Shown piece after piece: positions 26,142-33,534 of a stretch of DNA of 64,000 nt. The notes under the pieces were generated by a model. It ran no database searches. It was not told where the DNA came from and saw only the letters and a program-made list of their open reading frames with translations. The translations under genes and the position numbers were made by a program. This DNA comes from Leifsonia sp. PS1209 (lineage in GTDB: Bacteria > Actinomycetota > Actinomycetes > Actinomycetales > Microbacteriaceae): positions 806,001 to 870,000 of the forward strand of contig NZ_CP051154.1 in assembly GCF_012317045.1 (NCBI RefSeq), given 5' to 3'. The first letter of the stretch is position 1, and each line of letters opens with the position of its first letter.

Positions 26142-26717
26142 TCCGGCGGCGTTGACGCGCAGGCCGTCGAGCAGCAGCCGGACCATCGCGTTCGGGCTGC
26201 CGTCCGCGGACGGCGCCCGGTGGCTCAGGTCTCCGACCGCTTGCAGCAGGCCGAGTGCGTCGACGCCGGAGCGCACCTCCCCGGCCGCCTCCGCGGCGTC
26301 GAGCAGTGACCGGATGGCCGGGCCGAGCTTGGCGGCGAAGTAGTCGGGGAGCGCGTCGAACGCGGGGTCTCCCGAGCGGAGAGCGGCGGAGAGGCCCTGC
26401 TTCGTCGCGACGAACCGGGTGAACCGCGAGATCCAGAGTTCGAGCGCTTCGCCGGGCGCGTGGGTCGCCAGCAGGTCGGCGGCCGCCGCGGCGGTGCCGT
26501 CGATCTCCGTGGTGAACACGGCGGCGACGAGCTCGGACCTGGTGGGGAAGTGGCGGTACATCGTCCCGACGCCGACCTTGGCAGCGGCCGCGATCTCTCG
26601 CGCCGGCGCGTCGACGCCGGAGCGCGCGAAGACGTCGCGGGCGGCCGCGAGCAGTGCTTCCTGGTTCTTGCGTGCGTCGGCCCGTGCGGGGCGTTGAGCG
26701 TCGGCGTCGGTAGCCAC
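26130..26717 (-). CDS. TetR family regulator of the adjacent aldo/keto reductase
   Basis: A 195-residue protein from GTG 26717, which follows AGAGGA at 7 nt; a longer frame reaches 26894 but would run through the operators. The HTH is NQEALLAAARDVFARSGVDAPARE... VGVGTMYRHFPTRSELV (about residues 18-65). The C-terminal domain resembles the SbtR/TetR_C type. It faces the aldo/keto reductase gene across two palindromic operators, the classic layout of a repressor controlling itself and its neighbour. Confidence 0.88.
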   Translation of the reverse strand: MATDADAQRPARADARKNQEALLAAARDVFARSGVDAPAREIAAAAKVGVGTMYRHFPTRSELVAAVFTTEIDGTAAAAADLLATHAPGEALELWISRFTRFVATKQGLSAALRSGDPAFDALPDYFAAKLGPAIRSLLDAAEAAGEVRSGVDALGLLQAVGDLSHRAPSADGSPNAMVRLLLDGLRVNAAGSAG

Positions 26718-26737
26718 GGCGAGGTCCTCTTGCGTAA

Positions 26738-26786
26738 ACGGAACGGTGTTCCGTATAGTGGTCAGCATATGCGGAACGTCGTTCCG
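26738..26786. promoter_or_regulatory. Twin TetR operators
   Basis: Two copies of CGGAAC-N3-GTTCCG lie at 26739-26753 and 26772-26786, each followed by TATAG. Their centres are 33 bp apart, about three helical turns on one face. The TATAGT at 26754-26759 may serve as a -10 box. An AGGAGG site (26801-26806) follows for the reductase. Confidence 0.8.
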
Positions 26787-26811
26787 TATAGCGATCCTAC
26801 AGGAGGACCCC

Positions 26812-27834
26812 ATGCAGTACCGCACTCTCGGCCGCACCGGAATCAAGGTCACGCCGTACGCCCTCGGCGCCATGATGCTCGGCTCGTTCGGCAATCCCGA
26901 CCGTCAGGAGGGCATCCGGATCATCCACAGGGCCCTCGACGCCGGCATCAACTTCGTCGACACCGCCGACCGCTACGGAGACTCGGAGGAGGTGGTCGGA
27001 GAGGCGCTCGCCGGCCGACGGGACGATGTCGTGCTCGCCACCAAGTTCTGGGGGCCGGTGGACGACGATATCAACCACAGGGGCGCATCCCGCCGCTGGA
27101 TCATGCAGGCGGTCGAGCGCTCGCTCCGCAACCTGCGCACCGACCACATCGACCTCTACCAGCTGCACCGCCCAGACCCGGACACCGACATCGACGAGAC
27201 CCTCTCCGCGCTCACCGACCTGGTGCGTCAGGGCAAAGTGCGGGCGATCGGCACGTCGTCGATGCGCGGCTCCGAGATCGTCGAGGCGCAGTGGATGTCC
27301 GAGCACCGCGGCTTCGAGCGCTTCCGCACCGAGCAGCCCAACTACTCGATCCTCGACCGCGAGATCGAGCGCGAAATCCTCCCGGTGGCTCAGCGCCACG
27401 GCATGGGAACCCTCGTCTACAGCCCGCTCGCCGGCGGAGCACTGACCGGCAAATACCGCGCAGGCCAGGCGAACGACAACTTCCGCGCGAGCACCGGGAT
27501 GCGGCACTTCCACGACGAACGCCGCCTCGCCGCGATCGAGCAGCTGATCGCCCTGTCCGACGAGGTCGGCATCCCACTGACCCACCTGGCGATGGCGTTC
27601 GTGATCGCGCATCCGGGTGTCACATCGGCGATCGCCGGCCCCCGCACGATGGAGCAGCTGGAGGACACGCTCGCCGGCGCAGAGGTCACCCTGTCCGACG
27701 ACATCCTCGACCGCATCGACGCGATCGTCCCGCCGGGAGAGAGCATCGGCGCGATGGACATGGTCTACCGCGGGCCGGAGGTGGCCGACGCGCGGCTGCG
27801 CCGACGCGCTGCCGATTTCCGGGCGGCGGGGTGA
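26812..27834 (+). CDS. Aldo/keto reductase
   Basis: A 340-residue AKR. Catalytic residues are visible as Asp-Tyr in FVDTADRYGDSEE, Lys in LATKFWGP and His in YQLHRPDP. The C-terminal phosphate-binding GVTSAIAGPRTMEQLEDTL indicates NADP(H) use. It resembles the YajO/YakC general aldehyde reductase group. Induction by an aldehyde or other electrophile through the divergent TetR is plausible but untested. It is the last gene before the predicted element junction. Confidence 0.9.
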   Translation: MQYRTLGRTGIKVTPYALGAMMLGSFGNPDRQEGIRIIHRALDAGINFVDTADRYGDSEEVVGEALAGRRDDVVLATKFWGPVDDDINHRGASRRWIMQAVERSLRNLRTDHIDLYQLHRPDPDTDIDETLSALTDLVRQGKVRAIGTSSMRGSEIVEAQWMSEHRGFERFRTEQPNYSILDREIEREILPVAQRHGMGTLVYSPLAGGALTGKYRAGQANDNFRASTGMRHFHDERRLAAIEQLIALSDEVGIPLTHLAMAFVIAHPGVTSAIAGPRTMEQLEDTLAGAEVTLSDDILDRIDAIVPPGESIGAMDMVYRGPEVADARLRRRAADFRAAG

Positions 27835-27839
27835 AGAAA

Positions 27840-27867
27840 TGGCGGAGAATGGGGGATTCGAACCCCC
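27840..27867 (-). other. Detached tRNA 3' end: predicted attachment site of an integrated element
   Basis: Read on the minus strand this is a T arm (GGGGG-TTCGAAT-CCCCC) followed by ATTCTCC, discriminator G and CCA, as in tRNA-Ser genes with a GGAGAAT acceptor. No D arm or anticodon arm lies where the rest should be, so it is a 28-nt remnant and not a gene. Such duplicated tRNA ends mark the junction left when a tyrosine integrase inserts an element at a tRNA. The intact tRNA should lie beyond the other end, with the same orientation. Confidence 0.7.
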
Positions 27868-27898
27868 AGCGGGGCCCGCACGTGCCGCGCGGGACGGC

Positions 27899-27926
27899 CA
27901 ACTTCCGCGGAATTCCGCGGAAGTTG
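27899..27926. repeat. 28-bp perfect palindrome next to the attachment site
   Basis: A loopless palindrome whose left half is CAACTTCCGCGGAA, centred on GAATTC 28 bp inside the tRNA remnant. It could be a protein-binding site in attP or a recombination core. Perfect symmetry over 28 bp is unlikely by chance. Confidence 0.9.
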
Positions 27927-27968
27927 CATCTCCTGTTATCTCCGTGATTTGCCCCGATCTCAGTATTT

Positions 27969-27987
27969 TGTGGGCAAAGTGTGGGCA
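27969..27987 (+). repeat. Direct repeats TGTGGGCA, 11 bp apart
   Basis: TGTGGGCA occurs at 27969-27976 and 27980-27987, one helical turn apart, about 100 bp inside the tRNA remnant. This spacing suits integrase arm-type sites; assignment is by position only. Confidence 0.45.
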
Positions 27988-28069
27988 CGGAAGTGGTCTG
28001 CGAGGAGGCAGCCTTCGTACTGGCGCTTCGCCGCCGCTGATCGCGCACTACCCAATAGGGTGAAGTCCT

Positions 28070-29017
28070 ATGACCAGTGCAGGAGGCTCGGCGAGCGGCT
28101 CTCAACGACGCCGACCCTCGAGCGGCGCGACTGGGGAAACCGATCCAGCCGCTGAGCGCCTCGCTTACCTCGCAAGACTGATCGAAAATGTCGACGCTCA
28201 CGCTTCCACATTCTTTGACCTTGCTGCTCCGGCATCTGAGCTCGAAGCAGACGACGCGCAATTGGGACCGTTTCAGCTCAGTCATCTCGTCGGCCATTGC
28301 CTGGCAGTGTCACTCGATGCGCAGCGGACGGTGTTGCTCGTGCTGCGTAATCCCGAGACAGGCGGACTCCGCGTCCCGATGATCGGACTTTATCCACTCC
28401 TCCGCACGGTCATGGAGGCGAATTCGCTGGCCATCTGGCTGCTCATGCCAGATGATCGCGCGGAACGATTGCGACGGGCGATTCGAGCGCGAATGGACGA
28501 TGTCAAGCACGACACGAGCTTCTCGGTCGCCGCCACGGAGGTCGAAGTGGGAGACGACAAGCCGACGCTGTCGCGGAAGAACAAGATGCGTCGCGATCGC
28601 GAGAAAAGCGCTCGGGAAACCAAGCGGCAATTACGAGACCTCGCCACTCAAGCTGGCATCAGTGTCGATGACGTGAACGTCGGACTGCCTGGTTTTGGCT
28701 CCATCATTGGCGAAGCAGCTCCCGCTCTTGGCCTAAGCACCAACATCCCCAAGGCCACTTGGCATTTCGTCAGCGGCCTGACTCATCCGTCATTGTCGCG
28801 GTCGGTGATGGGATCGAACGTCGAATGGGTGGACGAAGACCCAACGTCACAAGCGCTGTTCACGGCGAACTTCGACAACACGGCATGGGCGATGGACGCC
28901 GCAATCTACTCTCATTTGACGGCACTGAAGCTTGTGGCCTGGCGTGGTGGCAGGCCGGAACTGGTTTGGTCGCCGGGACCAGACTTTGCTCCGCCACCCG
29001 GATATCGACGCGTGTGA
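28070..29017 (+). CDS. Hypothetical protein at the element's left end
   Basis: A 315-residue soluble protein without a family I can name. It has an acidic N-terminal half, a helical segment LGPFQLSHLVGHCLAVSLDAQRTVLLVLR, and a charged Lys/Arg-rich stretch near residues 165-195 followed by a Trp-containing C-terminus (PELVWSPGPDFAPPPGY). A TAGGGT -10-like box ends 8 nt before the ATG, so the mRNA may be nearly leaderless. Base composition is less GC-rich than the chromosome to the left. Position behind attL suggests accessory, possibly defence-type, cargo; no evidence beyond that. Confidence 0.65.
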   Translation: MTSAGGSASGSQRRRPSSGATGETDPAAERLAYLARLIENVDAHASTFFDLAAPASELEADDAQLGPFQLSHLVGHCLAVSLDAQRTVLLVLRNPETGGLRVPMIGLYPLLRTVMEANSLAIWLLMPDDRAERLRRAIRARMDDVKHDTSFSVAATEVEVGDDKPTLSRKNKMRRDREKSARETKRQLRDLATQAGISVDDVNVGLPGFGSIIGEAAPALGLSTNIPKATWHFVSGLTHPSLSRSVMGSNVEWVDEDPTSQALFTANFDNTAWAMDAAIYSHLTALKLVAWRGGRPELVWSPGPDFAPPPGYRRV

Positions 29018-29113
29018 CACGAATTTGTGGCATGGCAGCCGAACGACTGTGTTGGCTGAACTAGTAACCCCGTCAAGACTGTTGGTGCTCTCGCCGCCGC
29101 ATCGGGGAGTCTT

Positions 29114-29704
29114 TCACTCGGGCGGCTCTTCTAGATCGAGCAGGCCGTCGCTCGAAAGTAGTGCGGCCAACCTGGAGACCTCCTGACGAATTCGCTCCAT
29201 GCGGTTGCGAACCTCCAAGTCCATATCGCGCAGGTCAGGGTCGTTACTGGCCGACTGCACCTCGAGGACGATCCTTAGACGCTCAAGTTCTCGCCGGAGA
29301 GTCCCTAGTTCACGAATTGAGGCCAGCATCTCGATATCGGATCGCTCGGCCGCAAGTCGCGGCCGATACGAACTCGCGGGTATTGCCGCGAACCAGCAGT
29401 CAAATTCCGCCGCCGTCATCTGAGCGAAGTCATCGCTGAGGTTAGGGAGATCGACCTCTGCATTCGGGCTGCCCATTGGGGCGAGGAGCATCGAAGGTGG
29501 AACGTTGAGTCCTCGCGCGACATTCAGGAGCTGGCTGACGCTGATGTCTGCCTTTCGTCCAGACTCGATGTTCTCCAGCACCGCCTCGGTGACATTGCCG
29601 CCTGGGATAGCGTCGGCCAACTCGCGTGTGGTGCGGAACCCACGCTGTCGCCGAGCCAGTTTGATCCGCACTCCGACCGTCTGCCCTGCTCGAAAATCCG
29701 CCAT
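29114..29704 (-). CDS. XRE family regulator (probable element repressor)
   Basis: A 196-residue protein. An N-terminal Cro/CI-type HTH (RIKLARRQRGFRTTRELAD... VLENIESGRKADISVSQLL, residues 13-60) is followed by a hydrophilic region and a C-terminal coiled coil (about 130-190, ELERLRIVLEVQSASNDPD). It is divergent from the excisionase-like gene, the usual arrangement of an element's maintenance repressor. The intergenic region holds inverted TTGACA/TGTCAA and CTAAT/ATTAG repeats suited to its binding. Confidence 0.8.
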   Translation of the reverse strand: MADFRAGQTVGVRIKLARRQRGFRTTRELADAIPGGNVTEAVLENIESGRKADISVSQLLNVARGLNVPPSMLLAPMGSPNAEVDLPNLSDDFAQMTAAEFDCWFAAIPASSYRPRLAAERSDIEMLASIRELGTLRRELERLRIVLEVQSASNDPDLRDMDLEVRNRMERIRQEVSRLAALLSSDGLLDLEEPPE

Positions 29705-29705
29705 G

Positions 29706-29756
29706 TTGACAGACTAATGCAGCCCCTGTTGTCAATCCAGCGATTAGTGGTATTGT
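29706..29756. promoter_or_regulatory. Divergent promoter/operator region of the repressor and excisionase-like genes
   Basis: Rightward promoter: TTGTCA (29729-29734), 16-bp spacer, TATTGT (29751-29756). Inverted repeats TTGACA (29706-29711) with TGTCAA (29730-29735) and CTAAT (29714-29718) with ATTAG (29743-29747) could hold the repressor and block it. Confidence 0.6.
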
Positions 29757-29805
29757 CAGTTTCACAACACATGAAAACTCTCGTTGTCGAAACGGAGGAT
29801 ACGAG

Positions 29806-30003
29806 ATGATTGGGGAATTCATTCGGCCCGCTGACGCGGCCGAACTCACGGGACTTTCGGTGGCGGCGCTGGCACAGCTTCGCTACCGCCACCAGGGGCC
29901 GCGCTTCTACAAGCCGACATCGCACCGGGTCTATTACAAGCGCGCGGAGGTGATCGCATGGCTGGAATCCGGCATTCAGACTGCGACGTCGATGCTGGCG
30001 TAG
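29806..30003 (+). CDS. Excisionase-like small helix-turn-helix protein
   Basis: A 65-residue MerR-type/HTH_17 domain: FIRPADAAELTGLSVAALAQLRYRHQGPRFYK, then the wing and AEVIAWLESG. This is the standard shape of Xis or AlpA-like proteins in actinobacterial elements. GGAGGA lies 6 nt before the ATG. Divergent to the XRE repressor, so likely repressed until induction. No integrase follows, which is unusual for an xis gene. Confidence 0.8.
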   Translation: MIGEFIRPADAAELTGLSVAALAQLRYRHQGPRFYKPTSHRVYYKRAEVIAWLESGIQTATSMLA

Positions 30004-30107
30004 CGGCATCGGTCGACACTCCGGCCGGGCCCATTCAGGAGTTCGTGGACGGCTACTTGGTGCCCGTCGATCCAATGGATGCGGTTCAGTGCGAGAGCTG
30101 TCAGTAG
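29958..30107 (+). CDS. Small overlapping ORF, 49 residues
   Basis: ATG 29958 lies inside the end of the HTH gene in another frame and reads to TAG 30107. The product begins MAGIRHSDCDVDAG and ends VPVDPMDAVQCESCQ with a CxxC pair. Similar tiny proteins occur after xis-like genes in actinobacterial elements as far as I recall, but no function is known. No own ribosome site is obvious; translation may be coupled to the HTH gene. Confidence 0.4.
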   Translation: MAGIRHSDCDVDAGVAASVDTPAGPIQEFVDGYLVPVDPMDAVQCESCQ

Positions 30108-30143
30108 AACAGCCGGTGCACCCCGGCGCGCCGCCACAGCGCG

Positions 30144-30159
30144 ACCCCCCTTCGGGGGT
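30144..30159 (+). terminator. Hairpin after the excisionase-like unit; rest of 30108-30480 gap featureless
   Basis: ACCCCC pairs with GGGGGT around a CTTC loop. It may end the short early transcript. In the remaining 30108-30480 gap I see only weak GC repeats (GCGCGCCCATGCGCGC near 30380) and an AAGGAAGG ribosome site before the next gene. Confidence 0.4.
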
Positions 30160-30480
30160 AGCGTGCGGCACCAAATGGAGCGGCTGATTCTTACCCCACT
30201 TGCCGTTACGCCGGACTCGCGATTCGAGTCAGGGCGGCGGTGACGCATCGTGGCTGAGACTCCCGCACTTCAGAGTCGAAGTCGCCGCTCCACCATCGAA
30301 CCCGAGGGCGCCGCCCCGAACCCCATGACTTCGGCGCTGCTCGGCTCATCCACCATCCGTTGCCCAGGTGGGCTTTCGCGCGCCCATGCGCGCCAGGTCG
30401 CACCGCTGTTCTAACGGGCCTGACGGCTCGAACCCGGTCCTTCGCATTAGCCACATCCATGCAAGGAAGGTTGTGATCTC

Positions 30481-31221
30481 GTGGCTGGAGGAAATCAAGT
30501 CGCGGTGGTGGACGATCGTCTCGGAGAACTTCTCCGCACCGTCGACAGCATGCGCTCATTCGTCCGATACCGTCTTTGGGGTCGGCCGAACGATGTCGAT
30601 GTCGTTCTGCAAATCGTGCGGGAGTCGGTCTGGCGCCGCTGTTCCGCGTATGACCCGGCGAAAGGGACACCGAACGCGTTTGTGTTCGGGATCACCCGCC
30701 ATGTGGTCCTGCGTGAACTGCAGCGCAAGGTCGTTGAGACCGATGAGTTGCCGGCGGACATTCAGTCGGGCCGCGACATCGACCCGCTTGATGCGCTGAT
30801 CGGTCGGTTCGAAGCCAACCGGTGGATGAGCCTGGTCGCCGATTTCGTCGGCTCATCCGACTGGGTCGTGGTGGGCGAGTTGGGGCTCACCGATGGTGAC
30901 GGCGATCGCGTGGCTGACGCGCACCACCTCTCTGCGCGCGGGCTTCGGACAGTTCGCGAGCGCGTGAGCCAGGCGGCGCACGCCGTGCGCGCTGCACTCG
31001 CGGCCGCTGATGCAGGCCTTCCACTCACTGGCTCCGTCATTGTGGGATGCGTCCCTGAGCGGGGCGGCTTCCGGGAGGTCGCCGAGATGATCGACGACGA
31101 CGCTGAGACGATCGCCGCGACACTGCATATCCACGCCGGATCGGCGAGAGCGCGGATCGCGACGGCGAAACGGCTGATGATGATCGCCCGGACCGTTCTA
31201 GAGCAGGAGGCCTCGGCATGA
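30481..31221 (+). CDS. Sigma-70-like (ECF-type) regulator at the head of the conjugation region
   Basis: A 246-residue protein. Residues 20-85 resemble sigma region 2: FVRYRLWGRPNDVDVVLQIVRESVWRRCSAYDP followed by GTPNAFVFGITRHVVLRELQRK. The C-terminal half (about 185-240) has a helix-turn-helix-like GFREVAEMIDDDAETIAATL with ARARIATAKR, as region 4. The middle is longer than in a classical ECF factor. It starts at GTG and overlaps the next gene by ATGA, so it probably directs expression of the transfer operon. Confidence 0.7.
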   Translation: MAGGNQVAVVDDRLGELLRTVDSMRSFVRYRLWGRPNDVDVVLQIVRESVWRRCSAYDPAKGTPNAFVFGITRHVVLRELQRKVVETDELPADIQSGRDIDPLDALIGRFEANRWMSLVADFVGSSDWVVVGELGLTDGDGDRVADAHHLSARGLRTVRERVSQAAHAVRAALAAADAGLPLTGSVIVGCVPERGGFREVAEMIDDDAETIAATLHIHAGSARARIATAKRLMMIARTVLEQEASA

Positions 31222-32321
31222 TCACGGCAGGAGCCGCTGCCGCGCACGCAGTCACCCATCCAAAAGCAACGCGGAATCTGCTGATTGTCGTCGCTTTCCT
31301 TGTCCTCGTCGTTCCTGCCAGCTTGGTAGCTCTGCCGGTCACGATGGTGCTCGCGATGGGCGCCAACGCGTTCGGCGGCGGTGGGGGAGTGTGTGGCGGC
31401 TCCGCTCCCACCGTGTCGGCCAGCCAGAGCGTCGACGGGTATCGGCCGGACCAGTTGAGGATCGCCGCGACGATCATCACCGTCGGCCAGCAGATGAACA
31501 TTCCACCGCACGGTCAAACGCTCGCGCTGATGGTTGCAATCGGGGAGTCCGGGCTACGGAACCTCGACCACGGCGACGCCGTCGACAACACCACCATCGG
31601 GGTCTTCCAGCAGGGCGCCGGCTACGGCACCCGAGCCCAACGAATGGACCCAGCCACTGCAGCCGTGGCGTTCTACACGCGGATGCTCCACGTACCGGAT
31701 TGGCAGACCGCCGCTCCGACCTTGGTCGCCCACGCCGTCCAGATCAACGCGGACCGGAATCACTACGCACCCTTCTGGGCTCCTGCCCAACACGTCCTCG
31801 CGGCGCTCACCGGGGCCACCGCCGGCGCATGCCAGATCCCGGTGGACGCCCGCGCTGCGGCGGCCGTTCTAGTGCAGGCGATCCAGGCAAAGAAGCTGAA
31901 CTTCCTCGAGGCCCGGTACCAGCAACAGGTCGTCAACATGGCTGATGGGACCGCGACCCCGAACTGCGTGATCGACGGACACGTCCTTCAGCTCATCGTG
32001 GTCGCCGTCCAGTCGTTCCAGCAGGTCGGCATCAGCGACCTCAACCGCCGCTGCACCGGCACAACACCTGGCGCCGGGACCAAATCGGCGCACTGGAAGG
32101 GCAAAGCCGTAGATTTCTACGCCCTCAACCGTCGCTCGCTCACCGGTGCGGACGACCTCTCCCTCCAATTGATCCATGTGCTGGATCCCTACGCCCCGCA
32201 CGGGTCGAGCGCCGGTCAAAGCGACTGCCGAGCCCAGTCGGGCGTGGCAGTCGGCCCGCTGATGAATATCACCCACACCTTCGCCGATACCTGCAACCAC
32301 CAGCACATTCAGGTGCCCTGA
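31218..32321 (+). CDS. Membrane-anchored VirB1-like lytic transglycosylase fused to an M15-type peptidase domain
   Basis: A 367-residue protein. A transmembrane helix (residues 19-46) anchors it. The first extracellular domain (about 70-205) is lysozyme-like with candidate catalytic Glu110 (VAIGESGLRNL) and the GVFQQGAGYG motif. The second (about 245-367) carries the zinc peptidase pattern SxHxxGxAxD with His292 and Asp299 (SAHWKGKAVDF) and a terminal HxH (His361, His363). It should open the cell wall for the conjugation channel. ATGA overlap with the sigma-like gene. Confidence 0.8.
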   Translation: MITAGAAAAHAVTHPKATRNLLIVVAFLVLVVPASLVALPVTMVLAMGANAFGGGGGVCGGSAPTVSASQSVDGYRPDQLRIAATIITVGQQMNIPPHGQTLALMVAIGESGLRNLDHGDAVDNTTIGVFQQGAGYGTRAQRMDPATAAVAFYTRMLHVPDWQTAAPTLVAHAVQINADRNHYAPFWAPAQHVLAALTGATAGACQIPVDARAAAAVLVQAIQAKKLNFLEARYQQQVVNMADGTATPNCVIDGHVLQLIVVAVQSFQQVGISDLNRRCTGTTPGAGTKSAHWKGKAVDFYALNRRSLTGADDLSLQLIHVLDPYAPHGSSAGQSDCRAQSGVAVGPLMNITHTFADTCNHQHIQVP

Positions 32322-32339
32322 CCAACCCAACTCACCAAT

Positions 32340-32377
32340 GCGCGCCAAAACCCACCCCGAACCGGAACATGTAGGTG
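32340..32377 (+). promoter_or_regulatory. Shared 38-bp motif, copy A (upstream of the T4SS lipoprotein operon)
   Basis: GCGCGCCAAAA, 11 bp, then CCGGAACATGTAGGTG. The same two blocks with the same 11-bp spacing occur before ssb (40266-40303) and across the relaxase start (47969-48006, minus). It ends 31 bp before the ATG at 32409. It is a candidate binding site or promoter for a common regulator. Confidence 0.7.
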
Positions 32378-32408
32378 AAGGCGCAGACGAGAACCGAGGT
32401 GACTTGAG

Positions 32409-33053
32409 ATGAACAAGAAGCTGATCGCAATCGGGGCACTCCTGCCATGCCTGGCGCTGGTCGGCTGCGTCTCCACGGGGCCCACCCGAAACCCGTCATT
32501 CACGACCGTTGCGCCGGCCAAGCCGACGCCGACTACGTCGCACGCTGCAGTACCGGCTGCGGACGGCATCGTGGACACCGTCTACGTCCAGGTCTTCCCT
32601 GGCCGCACCTTCAAGTCGAAGCACGGCTGCCGGTGCACCGTCCCGGATTCGAACCAGGAGCTTTTCCCTGCCGGGACCCCCGTGGTGTTCATGAAGCTGA
32701 CGATGACCGGGGAATGGAAGCCTTCGCAGGGCAATCAGACCTACCAGATCGTCACCGGCACCACGTTGAAGGGAACCCAATTCGATGGGCGCCCCGAACC
32801 GGCCGTCCTCGACACCGCTGACGGACCCGCTGCCGCGAAAGCCGCGGGACTGCCCTGGCTCCCCACCGGCCTCTTCGGTAGCAAGACCGACTGGACAGTA
32901 CCGAACGACAAGGAACGCTCCTTCGCCGCCGCCTGGTACCTCCCGGCCGGCGTCGACCGCCTCCTGCTCACCGTGGACGTCCCCTCCGAGGGACAGCCGC
33001 TGCACCTGATCGTTCCACTACCGAACGCCGCCGCGAACGCGAGCGGGGAGTGA
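32409..33053 (+). CDS. Conjugation-associated lipoprotein
   Basis: A 214-residue lipoprotein: a short basic start, hydrophobic core and lipobox LVGC (Cys20), then a Thr/Pro-rich linker and a beta-rich domain (YVQVFPGRTFKSKHGC... PVVFMKLTMTGEW). No known family is recognised. It sits between the wall hydrolase and the membrane channel genes, consistent with an outer-face channel component. Preceded by the shared 38-bp motif and its own operon start. Confidence 0.75.
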   Translation: MNKKLIAIGALLPCLALVGCVSTGPTRNPSFTTVAPAKPTPTTSHAAVPAADGIVDTVYVQVFPGRTFKSKHGCRCTVPDSNQELFPAGTPVVFMKLTMTGEWKPSQGNQTYQIVTGTTLKGTQFDGRPEPAVLDTADGPAAAKAAGLPWLPTGLFGSKTDWTVPNDKERSFAAAWYLPAGVDRLLLTVDVPSEGQPLHLIVPLPNAAANASGE

Positions 33054-33058
33054 ACCTC

Positions 33059-33214
33059 ATGGACCTCCTGCTCAATCTGCTCGGTCTGCTGCTGATCGTC
33101 GGAATCGCATTGCTCGGCATCGCCGGCAGCGGACTGCTGACCGCCAAACGGATGGCTGAGATGAGCGAACCCACTTTGAACACAGACACCCCGGAAAGGA
33201 ATACCGAATCATGA
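33059..33214 (+). CDS. 51-residue single-TM protein of the transfer operon
   Basis: ATG 33059 follows GGGGAG and encodes MDLLLNLLGLLLIVGIALLG..., one transmembrane helix (residues 2-28) and a polar tail ending TPERNTES. Its stop overlaps the next ATG (ATGA at 33211-33214). No family known, but spacing and coupling on both sides support it as real. Confidence 0.65.
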   Translation: MDLLLNLLGLLLIVGIALLGIAGSGLLTAKRMAEMSEPTLNTDTPERNTES

Positions 33215-33534
33215 ACGCACTCAACGAGGCCCTGGTGACCGTGCACTCCCGCGCGATCACCGTTCTGACAGTGGCCAACCCGTCACCGGACTTCTCCGGC
33301 CCTGGCGTTTCCGCGCTCCAGTCGATCGCGAACGTCGTGTTCGCCATCGTGCTCTCGCTCGCTGTGATCGGGGGACTCATCGCCGCCGGATTCATCGTGG
33401 TCGGCCACATCTCCAGCAATGGCCGGGTGCAGAAGATGGGCATGGTCGGGCTGGTCAGCTGCATCGCCGGCGTCGCCGTCGCAGGGGGCATCGCCGGACT
33501 GATCAACTGGGGTCAGTCGCTGAAGGTGGCGTGA
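33211..33534 (+). CDS. Small two-TM pilin-like (VirB2/TrbC-like) protein
   Basis: A 107-residue protein with two hydrophobic helices (about 38-64 and 76-98) separated by the short basic loop HISSNGRVQKMG, and an N-terminal stretch before a helix. Size, topology and position before the VirB6-like gene fit VirB2/TrbC-like subunits. The assignment is by topology, not by sequence motif. Overlaps the next gene by GTGA. Confidence 0.6.
   Translation: MNALNEALVTVHSRAITVLTVANPSPDFSGPGVSALQSIANVVFAIVLSLAVIGGLIAAGFIVVGHISSNGRVQKMGMVGLVSCIAGVAVAGGIAGLINWGQSLKVA

Noticed and set aside
27840..27926. A complete tRNA-Ser gene on the minus strand
   Set aside because: Only the T arm and 3' acceptor strand are present. 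No 5' acceptor, D arm or anticodon arm follows; the palindrome occupies that place.
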